The translations under genes were made by a program, and so were the position numbers. A stretch of 64,000 bases of DNA from M3007 sp037445225 (GTDB lineage: Bacteria; Bacteroidota; Bacteroidia; Chitinophagales; Saprospiraceae), in the NCBI GenBank assembly GCA_037445225.1, contig JBBIKW010000008.1:62001-126000 (forward strand). Direction: 5' to 3'. A model generated the notes under the pieces. The model was not told where the DNA came from. It made no database searches and saw only the letters and a program-made list of their open reading frames with translations. How positions within the stretch are numbered: position 1 is the first letter of the stretch; each line of letters begins with the position of its first letter. This document shows, in pieces, positions 32,871 to 42,449 of this stretch.

Positions 32871-34304
32871 TTAGATTTTTTCTTGTTGCTTTTCCGTCAC
32901 TTCCGTAGTAACAGGAGCATGAGCCCCTTTGCGCGCCTTCGGTCCAACGTATTGGTCGCCGGCGACCTTCAAAATCGCCTTTACTTCAGCGATGGCAACC
33001 ACCGGAGCCACGCGCGTGAAGATCATAAATAGGAAGAAGAACAGACCAATGGTACCGCTAAAGATGGAAATCTCCACCCAAGTCGGCCGGTAATAGCTCC
33101 ACGAGGAAGGCAAATAGTCGCGGGCCAAAGTAGTGGCAATGATGACGAAGCGTTCAAACCACATTCCAATGTTCACCACGATGGAGAGGAAGAAGGTCCA
33201 CCAGATGCTGCGGCGGATGCGGCGCGACCAGAACAGCTGCGGACTGACGACATTACAGAACATCATGCCGAAGTATGCCCACCAATATATGCCGAAGACC
33301 CGGTTATAGAAGGCAAACTGCTCGTAGATGTATCCCGAATACCAGGCAATAAACAGCTCCGTAAGGTAGGCAACGCCCACTATAGTACCTGTCAGCACGA
33401 TAACCTTGTTCATGGAGTCGATGTGGTTTATCGTGATGTATTCCTGCAGGTTGAGTACTTTTCGAGTGATGACCATCAGCGTCTGCACCATAGCGAAGCC
33501 GGAAAAGATAGCTCCGGCCACAAAGTAGGGCGGAAAGATAGTCGTGTGCCATCCGGGAATGACGGAGGTGGCGAAGTCAAACGACACGATGGTATGTACA
33601 GAGAGCACCAGTGGCGTAGAAAGACCTGCCAAGATAAGCGAGAGCGATTCCCACCGCTGCCAGTGCTTAGCGCTGCCTGTCCAACCAAAAGAGAAAATCT
33701 CATACAGCTTTTTTCGCAGCCCTACCGCGCGGTCGCGCACCGTAGCCAAATCGGGCACCAATCCTGTATACCAGAACAATACCGACACCGAGAAGTAAGT
33801 CGATATAGCAAACACGTCCCAAAGGAGCGGCGAATTAAAGTTTACCCACAAGGGGCCGCGCGTGTTGGGAAATGGAAAGATAAAGAAGGCCAACCAGAGG
33901 CGCCCCATGTGAATAAGCGGGAATTGGCCAGCACAGATAACCGCAAAGATCGTCATGGCCTCTGCTGCCCGGTTTACCCCCGTACGCCAGCGCTGGCGGA
34001 AGAGCAACAAGATGGCTGAGATGAGGGTTCCAGCGTGACCGATACCGATCCACCAGACGAAATTGGTAATGTCCCAAGCCCAATTTATGGTGCGGTTTGC
34101 GCCCCATTCGCCAATGCCCTTCCAAATCGTCCAAACCACTGCAAAGACATAGAGCGCTGTGAACGCCGAGGCGATGGAAAAGGCGACGATCCATTCTCGA
34201 GAGGGCGCGCGCTCGGTGGGCACGCACAAATCTTCGGAAATTTGGTGATAAGACTTATTGCCCTCGATGAGAACGTGTCGGACAGGTGCTACAGGTTGCG
34301 ACAT
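32871..34304 (-). CDS. actC: alternative complex III subunit ActC (NrfD family)
   Basis: A 477-residue NrfD-type membrane protein with about ten helices; the quinol oxidation site in ACIII is placed in ActC near the iron-sulfur chain of ActB. The N-terminal extension (about 35 residues) is soluble; helices begin at EWIVAFSIASAFTALYVF. Conserved-looking polar residues lie in WWIGIGHAGTLISAILLLF and FIAWYSGYIYEQ. The C-terminus is basic and hydrophilic. It follows actB by 50 bases. Confidence 0.95.
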   Translation of the reverse strand: MSQPVAPVRHVLIEGNKSYHQISEDLCVPTERAPSREWIVAFSIASAFTALYVFAVVWTIWKGIGEWGANRTINWAWDITNFVWWIGIGHAGTLISAILLLFRQRWRTGVNRAAEAMTIFAVICAGQFPLIHMGRLWLAFFIFPFPNTRGPLWVNFNSPLLWDVFAISTYFSVSVLFWYTGLVPDLATVRDRAVGLRKKLYEIFSFGWTGSAKHWQRWESLSLILAGLSTPLVLSVHTIVSFDFATSVIPGWHTTIFPPYFVAGAIFSGFAMVQTLMVITRKVLNLQEYITINHIDSMNKVIVLTGTIVGVAYLTELFIAWYSGYIYEQFAFYNRVFGIYWWAYFGMMFCNVVSPQLFWSRRIRRSIWWTFFLSIVVNIGMWFERFVIIATTLARDYLPSSWSYYRPTWVEISIFSGTIGLFFFLFMIFTRVAPVVAIAEVKAILKVAGDQYVGPKARKGAHAPVTTEVTEKQQEKI

Positions 34305-34354
34305 ATCTTATCTTGCTTATATGAGTTGCCTTAAAAAATCGATGCGATGTGCGC

Positions 34355-37300
34355 TCATGCATTGTATACCTTCGCGGAGTAGCGCACGCCGGGCCGCGTA
34401 TTGATCTCTTCCAAAACTTGATAGGCCAGCTCTTCTTGTTTCTTAATTGCCTGGCTTACGGCGCTCTGCGGATTGTTGATGTTGCCAAAGACGATAGCGC
34501 CGGTGGGGCAGGCGGTTTGGCAGGCAGTGCGCACGTCGTTATCCTCAAGCGGGCGGTTCTCGCGCTTAGCCGTGAGTTTGCCCTCTTGGATGCGCTGAAT
34601 ACAGAAGGAGCATTTTTCGATAACTCCGCGACTGCGCACAGTCACGTCGGGGTTGAGCACCATGCGCACGAGGTTGTCGGCATAGAAGGGAATATCGCCT
34701 TCTTCGACGCGGAAGAGGCGCTCCTCATTGGCCGGGAAGGTGTCGGCCGTGGTGTAATCCAGCCAGTTGAAGCGCCGCACCTTATAGGGACAGTTATTCG
34801 CGCAGTAACGCGTACCGATGCAGCGGTTGTAGGCCATCTGATTGATACCCTCAGCCGAGTGGTTAGTGGCGTTCACTGGGCATACGTTCTCACACGGCGC
34901 ATTGTCGCAGTGTTGGCACATCATTGGCTGGTAAACCACGCGGGGGTTTTCCAAGTCGCCGTAGTAATAGCGGTCGATGCGCAGCCACGTCATTTCGTGA
35001 TGGCGGCCCACCTCGTTTTTGCCTACTACCGGCACGTTGTTCTCGCTCACGCAGGCGACTTGGCAAGCGCCGCAACCAATACAAGCGTTCAGATCGATAA
35101 ACATGGCCCATTTTAGGCCGGTACCAAAGTAATCTGCGCGGTCGGGATATAGTGTTTGCTCGTTCAGATGGCTGGCGTGTTTGTGGAACTCAGCCATTTT
35201 TTGGCGCAGCGAGGCAAGCTCATTGACATGCGCTTGGAAGATGATAGACCGGTCAGTGAGCGCTCCTTGATAGGCTAATACCTGTTCGTCAGCATTAATC
35301 GTTTGGCCGCTCTCCGCATCCTTAGCCGACAGCCCCATCGTGTGGTGGTGCTGCACGCAAGCAAAATTTTTCTCGGCGCCCACCTTTCCGGACACCTTCG
35401 CCTCTTTTGCAAAGTACTGGATGAAACCACCTTCTATAGGCAACCAAGGATTGACGTTGACACCATGACCTACGCCACAGCCGCCGCTTTCGCGACCGCC
35501 GCCCAGGGCAATGGCTACTGTGCCAGGAGCTTGGCCACAGACCCGCACCACCGTGCAGAGGTGCTTCTTACCTTTCACCTCTACCTCTACCTTGTCGCCA
35601 TCTTCTAAGCCCATCCATCCTGTCATCTTCTTCTTTCCATCCCATTCTACTGGAATGCACAAGTAATTACCCCAGACCGTACGCGTTACGGGGTCAGGCA
35701 TCTCCTGCAACCAAGGGTTGTGGGCGTATTGGCCGTTGCCTATGTTGACCGTTTCGTAGAAAGCGATTTCTACTGCGCCAGCACCGGGCTGAGTAACTGC
35801 TGCTGCGTTTAAGGCGACATTAGGGCTAAAGGAAACCGTTCGCTGGGCCGGCGGCACTTCAAAAACCCCGTCGTGCAGGCTCATGTCCCAGAAGGCTGTA
35901 GCCGTAGCATATTTCGACTGTTTCGCCTTCATTTCGTCAGCCCAGTGCGATTTCAAATATTGGTAGTAGGGCTGCTCGTCTTGGCGGTTGAGGTTAGGGC
36001 TATCGGCCCACTCTAACAGCGAAAGTTCTGCCTGCCGCGTATCGAACAGCGGGGCAATGGTCGGCTGGATCAAGCTGTAGTGCCCTGTTTTAGGCTCTGC
36101 ATCGCCCCAAGATTCGAGCAAGTGATGCGTAGGAGCGACGTAGTTGCACAGGAGTGTGGTTTCGTCCAAGATGGTAGAGAACGATATGCGCGTATTTACC
36201 TTAGCAAAAGCTGCCTTAAACTGTTCGGCATTGGGCAGCTCATAGGCGGGGTTGGCCCCCCAAACGATGGCTAAGGCGACCTGGCCGGCATTCATCTCTC
36301 CGATCAGGCGCATCATATCGCGCTCATCGCCCTGGTGTAAGTTGTTTAGGACGCTGAAATCGATAGTGCTGTTGAGGTTTCCGAGCAGATCGTTAATTTT
36401 GTTGACGATGATCTGCTCCATGACATTGTTCGTTCCGCAGACGACCAGGGTTTTGCCGCGGGCAGCCAGCAGATCGGATGCCGCCTTCTTCAGCGCAGCC
36501 TTAGCTTTTTCATTAAGAGCGGGTGCACTGATGGCGGGCGCACCAGTCTTCTGCGCAATCTCGTTGTAAAGCGTACAGATGGCAGCACCCATTTCGCTGG
36601 GACGTATCTGAATGCGCATATCTGCGTTAGAGCCGGTGAGGCTCATATAGCTCTCTACCTGATAATGCCGCGACATGGCGGGATTGCCCAGCGATTGGAT
36701 CTTCCGCCGAGAAGCATATCCCCGAGCATGTTCAATAGGACTTACCCACGTACCTAAGAAGTCGGCGCCGAAGGACACGATCACATCGGCAGCGTCAAAC
36801 TTGTAGGTGGGAATACCGCGCACGCCAAAACAGGCCTCATTAGCCGCCAACAACGCCGCGTGAGATACAGGGTCGTAGGTGACAACACGCGTTCCCGGAT
36901 ATTTCGCTATGAATTCCCCTAACGCCTTTTTTGCCGTGGGACTTATGATGGTGTGAGTGATAATGCGGATATTGCCTCCCAGCTGGAGTTGGCCCTTGAT
37001 CTTTTCATCCAATGCTTTCCAAGAAAGCTTCTTCACCTCGCCGTCCTCTATCTTTCCTGGATACTTCAGACGGCGGGTGTCGTACAGGCTCAGCACCAGT
37101 GCTTGGGCTCGAGCGCTCGTACCGCCGGCAGTAACGCTGCTCAAGGTATTTCCTTCGATCTTTATGGGGCGACCTTCTCGCGTCTTGACCAGTATAGCGC
37201 AATAATCGGAGCCGTTGACGAAGGAAGAGGCGTAGTAGTTGGCTACTCCAGGGACGATGGCGTCGGGTTTAATAACATGTGGGATAGCCTTGCGCATGGG

Positions 37301-37501
37301 GATCTCACACGAAGCCGCAACGGTGGCGGCGCCCAAGCTGAAACCCATGAGCTTGAGAAAATCACGGCGAGAGGGCGTCCACGCGGCAGGTGCTTCGGCT
37401 AACTCGTCCAAGAGAAATTCCTGCTCGGCAGACTTTAGAAAAGAGGCTTCGCGGTTCAGGTCGTCGACGCTAACCCAGATGCCGTTGTCTTGATGCTGCA
37501 T
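34355..37501 (-). CDS. actB: alternative complex III subunit ActB (molybdopterin-like plus Fe-S)
   Basis: A 1048-residue fusion of a molybdopterin-oxidoreductase-like part and a ferredoxin-like part. A Tat-like signal stands inside the N-terminus (SRRDFLKLMGFSLGAATVAAS, beginning near residue 44), the internal Tat variant known for ACIII. Four cysteine groups begin near residue 807: CIGCGACQVAC, CQHCDNAPCENVC, CIGTRYCANNC and CSFC with CQTAC. They add up to 15 cysteines, enough for three [4Fe-4S] and one [3Fe-4S] cluster. The molybdenum cofactor is absent in characterised ActB. The subunit carries electrons from ActC to ActA. Confidence 0.96.
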   Translation of the reverse strand: MQHQDNGIWVSVDDLNREASFLKSAEQEFLLDELAEAPAAWTPSRRDFLKLMGFSLGAATVAASCEIPMRKAIPHVIKPDAIVPGVANYYASSFVNGSDYCAILVKTREGRPIKIEGNTLSSVTAGGTSARAQALVLSLYDTRRLKYPGKIEDGEVKKLSWKALDEKIKGQLQLGGNIRIITHTIISPTAKKALGEFIAKYPGTRVVTYDPVSHAALLAANEACFGVRGIPTYKFDAADVIVSFGADFLGTWVSPIEHARGYASRRKIQSLGNPAMSRHYQVESYMSLTGSNADMRIQIRPSEMGAAICTLYNEIAQKTGAPAISAPALNEKAKAALKKAASDLLAARGKTLVVCGTNNVMEQIIVNKINDLLGNLNSTIDFSVLNNLHQGDERDMMRLIGEMNAGQVALAIVWGANPAYELPNAEQFKAAFAKVNTRISFSTILDETTLLCNYVAPTHHLLESWGDAEPKTGHYSLIQPTIAPLFDTRQAELSLLEWADSPNLNRQDEQPYYQYLKSHWADEMKAKQSKYATATAFWDMSLHDGVFEVPPAQRTVSFSPNVALNAAAVTQPGAGAVEIAFYETVNIGNGQYAHNPWLQEMPDPVTRTVWGNYLCIPVEWDGKKKMTGWMGLEDGDKVEVEVKGKKHLCTVVRVCGQAPGTVAIALGGGRESGGCGVGHGVNVNPWLPIEGGFIQYFAKEAKVSGKVGAEKNFACVQHHHTMGLSAKDAESGQTINADEQVLAYQGALTDRSIIFQAHVNELASLRQKMAEFHKHASHLNEQTLYPDRADYFGTGLKWAMFIDLNACIGCGACQVACVSENNVPVVGKNEVGRHHEMTWLRIDRYYYGDLENPRVVYQPMMCQHCDNAPCENVCPVNATNHSAEGINQMAYNRCIGTRYCANNCPYKVRRFNWLDYTTADTFPANEERLFRVEEGDIPFYADNLVRMVLNPDVTVRSRGVIEKCSFCIQRIQEGKLTAKRENRPLEDNDVRTACQTACPTGAIVFGNINNPQSAVSQAIKKQEELAYQVLEEINTRPGVRYSAKVYNA

Positions 37502-37549
37502 ATGACTGCGGATGGATGTAGTGTTGTAAGAAAAATGGATGATAGGTCA

Positions 37550-38953
37550 TCAATAGTGGCATTTTTGGCATTCCAAGCCTCCGATATCGGCCACCGTAAC
37601 TTTTTCGCGCTTTCCGCTCTTTAACTCTTCGTAGTAGCGCGCATACTGTTGATAGTAATCGTTATCCTTAAACTTGACCTCTGTCTGGCGGTGACAGTTG
37701 ATGCACCAGCCCATTCCCAGAGTCGAATACTGATGCATTTCCTCCATTTGCTCTACAGGCCCGTGGCATTGTTGACAAGCCACCTGCCCTACTGCCACGT
37801 GTTGGGCATGGTTGAAGTAAGCGTGGTCGGCCAAATTGTGGATGCGCACCCATTCAATAGGTCCTTGGATTTTCCCGTTAGAGTCGTTCTTGAGTGCTTT
37901 TACTATGCCCTCCCATTGCATTTGCACCGTCATGCGCCCTTGTTCGTCGAGCGCAGGAAGGCCTTTGTCGGCCAAGTACTCCTGCCCTATCCACTGCTTA
38001 TACAAGTCTTCAATCTGCTTTTCCGTCCAATTTTCGTAGTCCAGAATATACTTGTTAGTGATAGGGTCGTAGCCGATCGAAGCGAAGATTTTGGTAATCT
38101 CAGCGGTACCGGTTTTGGTGCCCTTCTTAACTACGGTATGGCAGTTCATACACGTGTTTGCACCCGGTATGGAAGCGTGTTTGGAGCGCCGTGCAGAGTC
38201 GTGGCAATATTGGCAATCTATCTTATTCACGCCAGCATGCAGGGCATGGCTAAAAGCAATAGGTTGTTCTGGTTGATAACCCTGTTGACGACCCATGCGG
38301 GTAGCGTTGTCAACCGTCTTGTAGCCCAGGATAAGCGTAGCGGCAAAGACCATAAAGGCAATGGTGCCTTTCGAGGTCAGCATGTCTCCCAACGTGCGAC
38401 GTACAGGCGGTTGTCCGGCCTGGACTCGCGCCAGATTCCGGAGGTTATCCACAATGCGCATGAGGGCGAAAGACAACAGACCTAGTACTACGGCAATGGA
38501 CACGAATATCCAGGTGGTGCTGGAGTCATCTTTTGAAGCGCCAACTCCCGGCTGTTGTCCCGCTTGCGTAGCCGCCGCAGCCTTCTTATTGGCTACATCA
38601 TTGATATACAGCAGAATGCTTTCTATCTGATCGTCGGTAAGACCCGGGAAGTTGTTCATGAGCGTGGGTTTCCACTGCGCCCATAGCTCCACCGCGCGTG
38701 GATGCCCTTCAGCAATCAGCGCCTGCGAGGCGCGAATCCATTTGTACAAGTCTTGCCGCGGATAAGCCGCCCAACGCTCCTCCACTCCTGCCAGCGCTGG
38801 CCCGGTCAGGTTGGTCTTCATGTCGCGGCTGTGGCAAGATGCACAGTTGGTCATGAACAAATTCTTGCCCTCTTCCACATTCGGAGCCGCTTGAAGCAGG
38901 CTAAACGCGGCAAGAAGGACACCACTTATTGAAAAAAAGCGTTTCAACAACAT
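37550..38953 (-). CDS. actA: alternative complex III subunit ActA, six CxxCH heme sites
   Basis: A 467-residue multiheme cytochrome c and the first gene of the respiratory operon. A signal peptide or anchor (about residues 5-23) is followed by a small class I cytochrome c domain with CASCH at 37-41. Two membrane helices lie near 146-168 and 195-211. Five more heme sites follow: CQYCH (247), CMNCH (268), CQQCH (393), CINCH (417) and CQKCH (462), the last only one residue from the C-terminus. ActA is usually described as pentaheme, so the N-terminal domain adds a sixth heme. It would gather electrons from ActB and pass them outward. Confidence 0.95.
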   Translation of the reverse strand: MLLKRFFSISGVLLAAFSLLQAAPNVEEGKNLFMTNCASCHSRDMKTNLTGPALAGVEERWAAYPRQDLYKWIRASQALIAEGHPRAVELWAQWKPTLMNNFPGLTDDQIESILLYINDVANKKAAAATQAGQQPGVGASKDDSSTTWIFVSIAVVLGLLSFALMRIVDNLRNLARVQAGQPPVRRTLGDMLTSKGTIAFMVFAATLILGYKTVDNATRMGRQQGYQPEQPIAFSHALHAGVNKIDCQYCHDSARRSKHASIPGANTCMNCHTVVKKGTKTGTAEITKIFASIGYDPITNKYILDYENWTEKQIEDLYKQWIGQEYLADKGLPALDEQGRMTVQMQWEGIVKALKNDSNGKIQGPIEWVRIHNLADHAYFNHAQHVAVGQVACQQCHGPVEQMEEMHQYSTLGMGWCINCHRQTEVKFKDNDYYQQYARYYEELKSGKREKVTVADIGGLECQKCHY

Positions 38954-39252
38954 ATTCGTAAAGCGCTACTTGTGCGTATTCAATGCCGACTGCAAAGGTA
39001 AAAAGGTAATTTAATCCGTTTTCTCACTTTTTATACCCGACACCTCCTCCGCGCTATTTAGACACCCTCTAATTTACGGAGGCGGCGCTGTTAAAATTTG
39101 TTAAAAAAAGCGCGGCAAAGGTATACTATCCGTTCCTTATTGCACTAAAAAGGTAAAAAAATCCCCTCCCTCTTGCCTTTCAATCAATGAGACGATAATA
39201 CTCCTTAGCTCCTTTCTGATGAAAACTTTACGTTATCTAAGAGCTCCTTTTT
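38954..39252. other. intergenic region carrying promoters of the respiratory operon
   Basis: About 300 AT-rich bases between the divergent-facing ends of actA and the surface-protein gene's 3' end. On the minus strand two TAnnTTTG matches are present, one about 40 bases before actA and another some 160 bases before it. No reading frame or RNA gene was seen. Confidence 0.5.
38993..39000 (-). promoter_or_regulatory. -7 element of the ACIII/oxidase operon
   Basis: TACCTTTG on the minus strand, 40 bases before the actA ATG, is a perfect TAnnTTTG match. A second TACCTTTG lies at 39116-39123. Neither has a well-spaced TTG -33 element, so strength or an extra activator cannot be judged. Confidence 0.55.
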
Positions 39253-41259
39253 TTAATATCTCCTCCTCAAGATAGTCACGGCCCCTCGGATGGGGGGAGC
39301 ATCCGGCGGCGTTATGACGTACAAATACACGCCATCGGGGTATCGCTCTGCTGGGAAAGGAGCAGCCACGGAGCCCTGCCAGATCAGGGCACCGTGGCGG
39401 TTGTAGAGGGTGATAGAGTAAGCCGAGGGGGAAGCATCGGCTGGAAGCACAATGTCCCACACGTCGTTTTGGTCATCGCCGTCAGGAGTGATGATTTCAG
39501 GTATATAGAGACCATCAAGGGTGGTCGGAGGGATCACTTGAACTTTTACTGGTACGGGGCCGGTAACACAAGTTCCTTGGCGGGCAAAAACGAGGAAATC
39601 TACTTGGCCGGGCGCACGTAAAGCGCTTAGTTCAAAGAGGCGCCCCTGTACTGGGCCGATACCGGAGGCCGGTATACTCAAAACATTGGTGGAGAGAGCC
39701 GACCATTGGAGCTGGGCCGTAGCTTGAGTAGTGCAATTCAAGGAAGCCGTCTGGCCGTGGTGCACGGTTATTTCGTCGGGCAGGCAGGTGAGCACTGGAT
39801 AGGGCATGCGGATGATAGTCTTCGTAATGGTTGCCGTACATCCGTTCAAAGTATTTTCGGCCAGCACCGCGTAAATGTTCGGACCATCCGCTGCAGGAAC
39901 GACAGTAAGGGGATTAGCCGTGGAGCCATCGGGCCATCGGAAAGTCGTGTGATCAACGGCAACGACCGATAGTACTGCCGACTCTCCGGCGCATACGGTA
40001 TCGCGGCTACTAAACAACATAGCCACTGGGAGCTGCGTATCTTTAAAAATGAGCCGGTCGGCATAGCCTACGCAACCGCTTTCCGCTTCAACTACTGTCA
40101 CGGAGTAAACACCGGGTTGAGTGACGGTGACTTCTTCAGAGGTATCTCCAATAGACCAGAGGAACGTGAATGTGGCGCCTCCCCTCGAGGTAGATGCCTT
40201 AGCGTAGAGCTTGATTTCGGGCAGTCGGCAACTCAATACGTCGGTCCCGGATGCGCTTTCAATACTTACTTGCACCAAAGGAATATCGCCTGCTAACACA
40301 TTGACGGCAGCGGTATCGGCACACCCATTGTCGAGGCGTTGGACGATGAGCACATATATTCCCGGCGTGCCGACTACTGGGGCCAGCGTGTTCTCATTTT
40401 TTAGAATAACGCCCCCCTGTAGCGCTGTCCAGCTATAAACGAGGTTGTTCGGCGCGCTAGAGTCGGTCACCGATATGCCCTCCAATGCCTGAGAACAGCT
40501 GTTGATCTTTTGCTGAGGGGCTGCTATCTCAATAACCGGTTTTTCTGAAGGCTTAACGACAATCAGATTGCTTGCCTGGCAGCCACCCGGGCCTTGCACC
40601 TTATATAAATAGGTGCCTTCTCGAGTGGCGATGTAGGTGACAGCGGTAGCTCCGGCGATATCGATAAATTGCGTTCCAAGCAATTGTGCCCACTGGGCCT
40701 GAAAGCCGCTATGAGGCAAAGGAGAGCCCTCCAGGATGACTTGGCTGCCCGGAAAACACGTTAAGCGCGCTGGATCCGGGTCTGAAGTAACTACAACACT
40801 CCAGTTTGGGTCATTGACGTAGCGCACCTCAAAGGAATATTGGAAAAAGCAATTCTGACACGATACGGCGGCAGGAGAGCACATGATAGAGGACAGCGTC
40901 AACGTATAGGAGCCTTCTCCTATCTGCTGATCCGAAACGATCTGAAAGATATTTTGATACCTGTCGTATTTTAAGATGAAAGTAGAATTTTTATACAAAA
41001 GAACGGCATTAAATTGGGTAGAGTCTTCAAAATAGGTCTCTGTTCCTGGAGCAAATCGAACCTTAAAAGTAAAATTTCGAATCGTCTCGGTACAGGGCAC
41101 TTCGGCTAGCTGTCCCGGAGCGGGCAGGGCGACGGTGCTGCCCGAGCTCAATATGGCGGTCGAACCCGCAACGTTCACTTCAAAACAGCTCTGCGTTAGG
41201 GCGAGAGCTTTTCCCCAACACGAAAGGGCTACTCCCATGCATATATAAATCTTCCACAT
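39253..41259 (-). CDS. surface protein with Ig-like repeats and type B T9SS sorting domain
   Basis: A 668-residue secreted protein. A signal peptide (about 20 residues, ending near GKALA) is followed by several Ig/PKD-like segments, recognisable from repeats such as GIYVLIVQRLDNGCADTA and GVYSVTVVEAESGCVGYA, with paired cysteines. The last 80 residues (EIITPDGDDQNDVWDI, LYNRHGALIWQG, YPDGVYLYVI) are the CHU_C or gliding-associated C-terminal domain, the type B signal of the type IX secretion system. The protein should be exported across the outer membrane and attached to the surface or released. No catalytic domain is seen; adhesion is likely but inferred. Confidence 0.85.
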   Translation of the reverse strand: MWKIYICMGVALSCWGKALALTQSCFEVNVAGSTAILSSGSTVALPAPGQLAEVPCTETIRNFTFKVRFAPGTETYFEDSTQFNAVLLYKNSTFILKYDRYQNIFQIVSDQQIGEGSYTLTLSSIMCSPAAVSCQNCFFQYSFEVRYVNDPNWSVVVTSDPDPARLTCFPGSQVILEGSPLPHSGFQAQWAQLLGTQFIDIAGATAVTYIATREGTYLYKVQGPGGCQASNLIVVKPSEKPVIEIAAPQQKINSCSQALEGISVTDSSAPNNLVYSWTALQGGVILKNENTLAPVVGTPGIYVLIVQRLDNGCADTAAVNVLAGDIPLVQVSIESASGTDVLSCRLPEIKLYAKASTSRGGATFTFLWSIGDTSEEVTVTQPGVYSVTVVEAESGCVGYADRLIFKDTQLPVAMLFSSRDTVCAGESAVLSVVAVDHTTFRWPDGSTANPLTVVPAADGPNIYAVLAENTLNGCTATITKTIIRMPYPVLTCLPDEITVHHGQTASLNCTTQATAQLQWSALSTNVLSIPASGIGPVQGRLFELSALRAPGQVDFLVFARQGTCVTGPVPVKVQVIPPTTLDGLYIPEIITPDGDDQNDVWDIVLPADASPSAYSITLYNRHGALIWQGSVAAPFPAERYPDGVYLYVITPPDAPPIRGAVTILRRRY

Positions 41260-41471
41260 AAATTACAGTTTCAATGATATATGTTTGCGGATGCTTAAGG
41301 CACACTCATTTGCCTTGAGAAAAGATTATAGCCCTCCTTTACCGCTATCGAAAGAAGGCCCTGCAAATTTCGCACAAAAAGCAAGAGAATTCGTAAAGCC
41401 CATTCGCTTCACGCGTCATCGTTGTACTCAGCTGCTTTTCACTGCATTTTTTTCGCGCTATTTCTGACTTC

Positions 41472-42362
41472 ATGAGAAAAAGCCGAACCAATAACGAGGG
41501 ATTCTGGTTCAAAACCGGGCTTTTCGCGCTGTTGGCTGGTATTTCCTTTTGGGTATTTCAGCAGTTTGACAACTCGCCCTCAGCGACAGTAGTGCTGGAG
41601 GGCCAATCCAATGCTTCTCATCAGCGCGCTGAGTGTCTGGTACCGGAAGAAATGCTGCCGACGAGCTCTATTGGAGCCGTCGTTTGCCACACTTATTATG
41701 CCGTATCGTACTCCGAAGAGCACGAGCAAGCAGAATGGGTCGCATACGAGTTGCTTCGTGAGCGACTCGAGAAACCTTGGGTAGAGCGCTCTGGAGCGTT
41801 TCGCCCCTGCCCCGACGTTTCGACGGAGAGCGCTACGCCGCGCGACTATACCGGCTCCGGCTACGACCGAGGGCACCTCGTCCCCGCGGCAGATATGGCT
41901 TTTGACCCCGTGGCCATGGACAAGACCTTCCTCATGTGCAACATCAGCCCTCAAGTGCGCGCCTTCAACGGCGGCATATGGCGAGAGTTGGAAGAGAACA
42001 TGCGCGACTGGGCGAGACGGGTGGGGCAGCTCTACGTCGTCACAGGGCCGGTACTTAGTATGCCTCCTGTAGAACGCATCGGGTTTAATCGCGTGAGCGT
42101 TCCACAGGCCTACTATAAAATCGCATTGGCGCCCCGACAGCAAAGCGGCATCGCCTTCGTCATCCCTAACGCCTTGAGCGAGCGCCCTCTCATGGATTAC
42201 GCTTGCACCATAGACGATGTGGAGGCACTGACAAACATCGACTTTTTCCCAAAGGTGCTTGCTGGTGACAACGAAGCTGTCGAAGCCTATATAGACAAGA
42301 ACCTCTGGCCGGTCAGCCGTAAGCGCTATGAGAAGCGCCTACGCCAATGGAACAGGCGGTAA
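41472..42362 (+). CDS. DNA/RNA non-specific endonuclease (NUC family)
   Basis: A 296-residue protein of the Serratia nuclease/EndoG family. One N-terminal hydrophobic segment (about residues 13-25) could be a signal peptide or anchor. The active-site block YDRGHLVPAADM holds the catalytic histidine in DRGH, and a downstream NISPQVRAFNGGIWRELE supplies the metal-binding asparagine. Such enzymes cut DNA and RNA outside or at the envelope, for nutrient uptake or defence against free DNA. The next gene starts after it in the same direction and may share a transcript. Confidence 0.9.
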   Translation: MRKSRTNNEGFWFKTGLFALLAGISFWVFQQFDNSPSATVVLEGQSNASHQRAECLVPEEMLPTSSIGAVVCHTYYAVSYSEEHEQAEWVAYELLRERLEKPWVERSGAFRPCPDVSTESATPRDYTGSGYDRGHLVPAADMAFDPVAMDKTFLMCNISPQVRAFNGGIWRELEENMRDWARRVGQLYVVTGPVLSMPPVERIGFNRVSVPQAYYKIALAPRQQSGIAFVIPNALSERPLMDYACTIDDVEALTNIDFFPKVLAGDNEAVEAYIDKNLWPVSRKRYEKRLRQWNRR

Positions 42363-42449
42363 CCTTTGCGAAAATTCACCCTTCTCCGCATCGAAACCGC
42401 CGATCATCGCGTTTATAGCTATCGTTCGTTCAACCTTTACACCGATAAT

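Noticed and set aside
34349..35116. 255-codon frame antisense to actB
   Set aside because: Antisense shadow of the cysteine-rich Fe-S region; no independent support.
37649..38485. 278-codon frame antisense to actA
   Set aside because: It is the reverse of the multiheme cytochrome gene; its composition follows from the codons of that gene.
41285..41467. 60-codon frame upstream of the nuclease gene
   Set aside because: The translation contains PPLPLSKEG, a stretch typical of translated intergenic repeats; it has no signal peptide, family mark or promoter, so it was not called as a gene.
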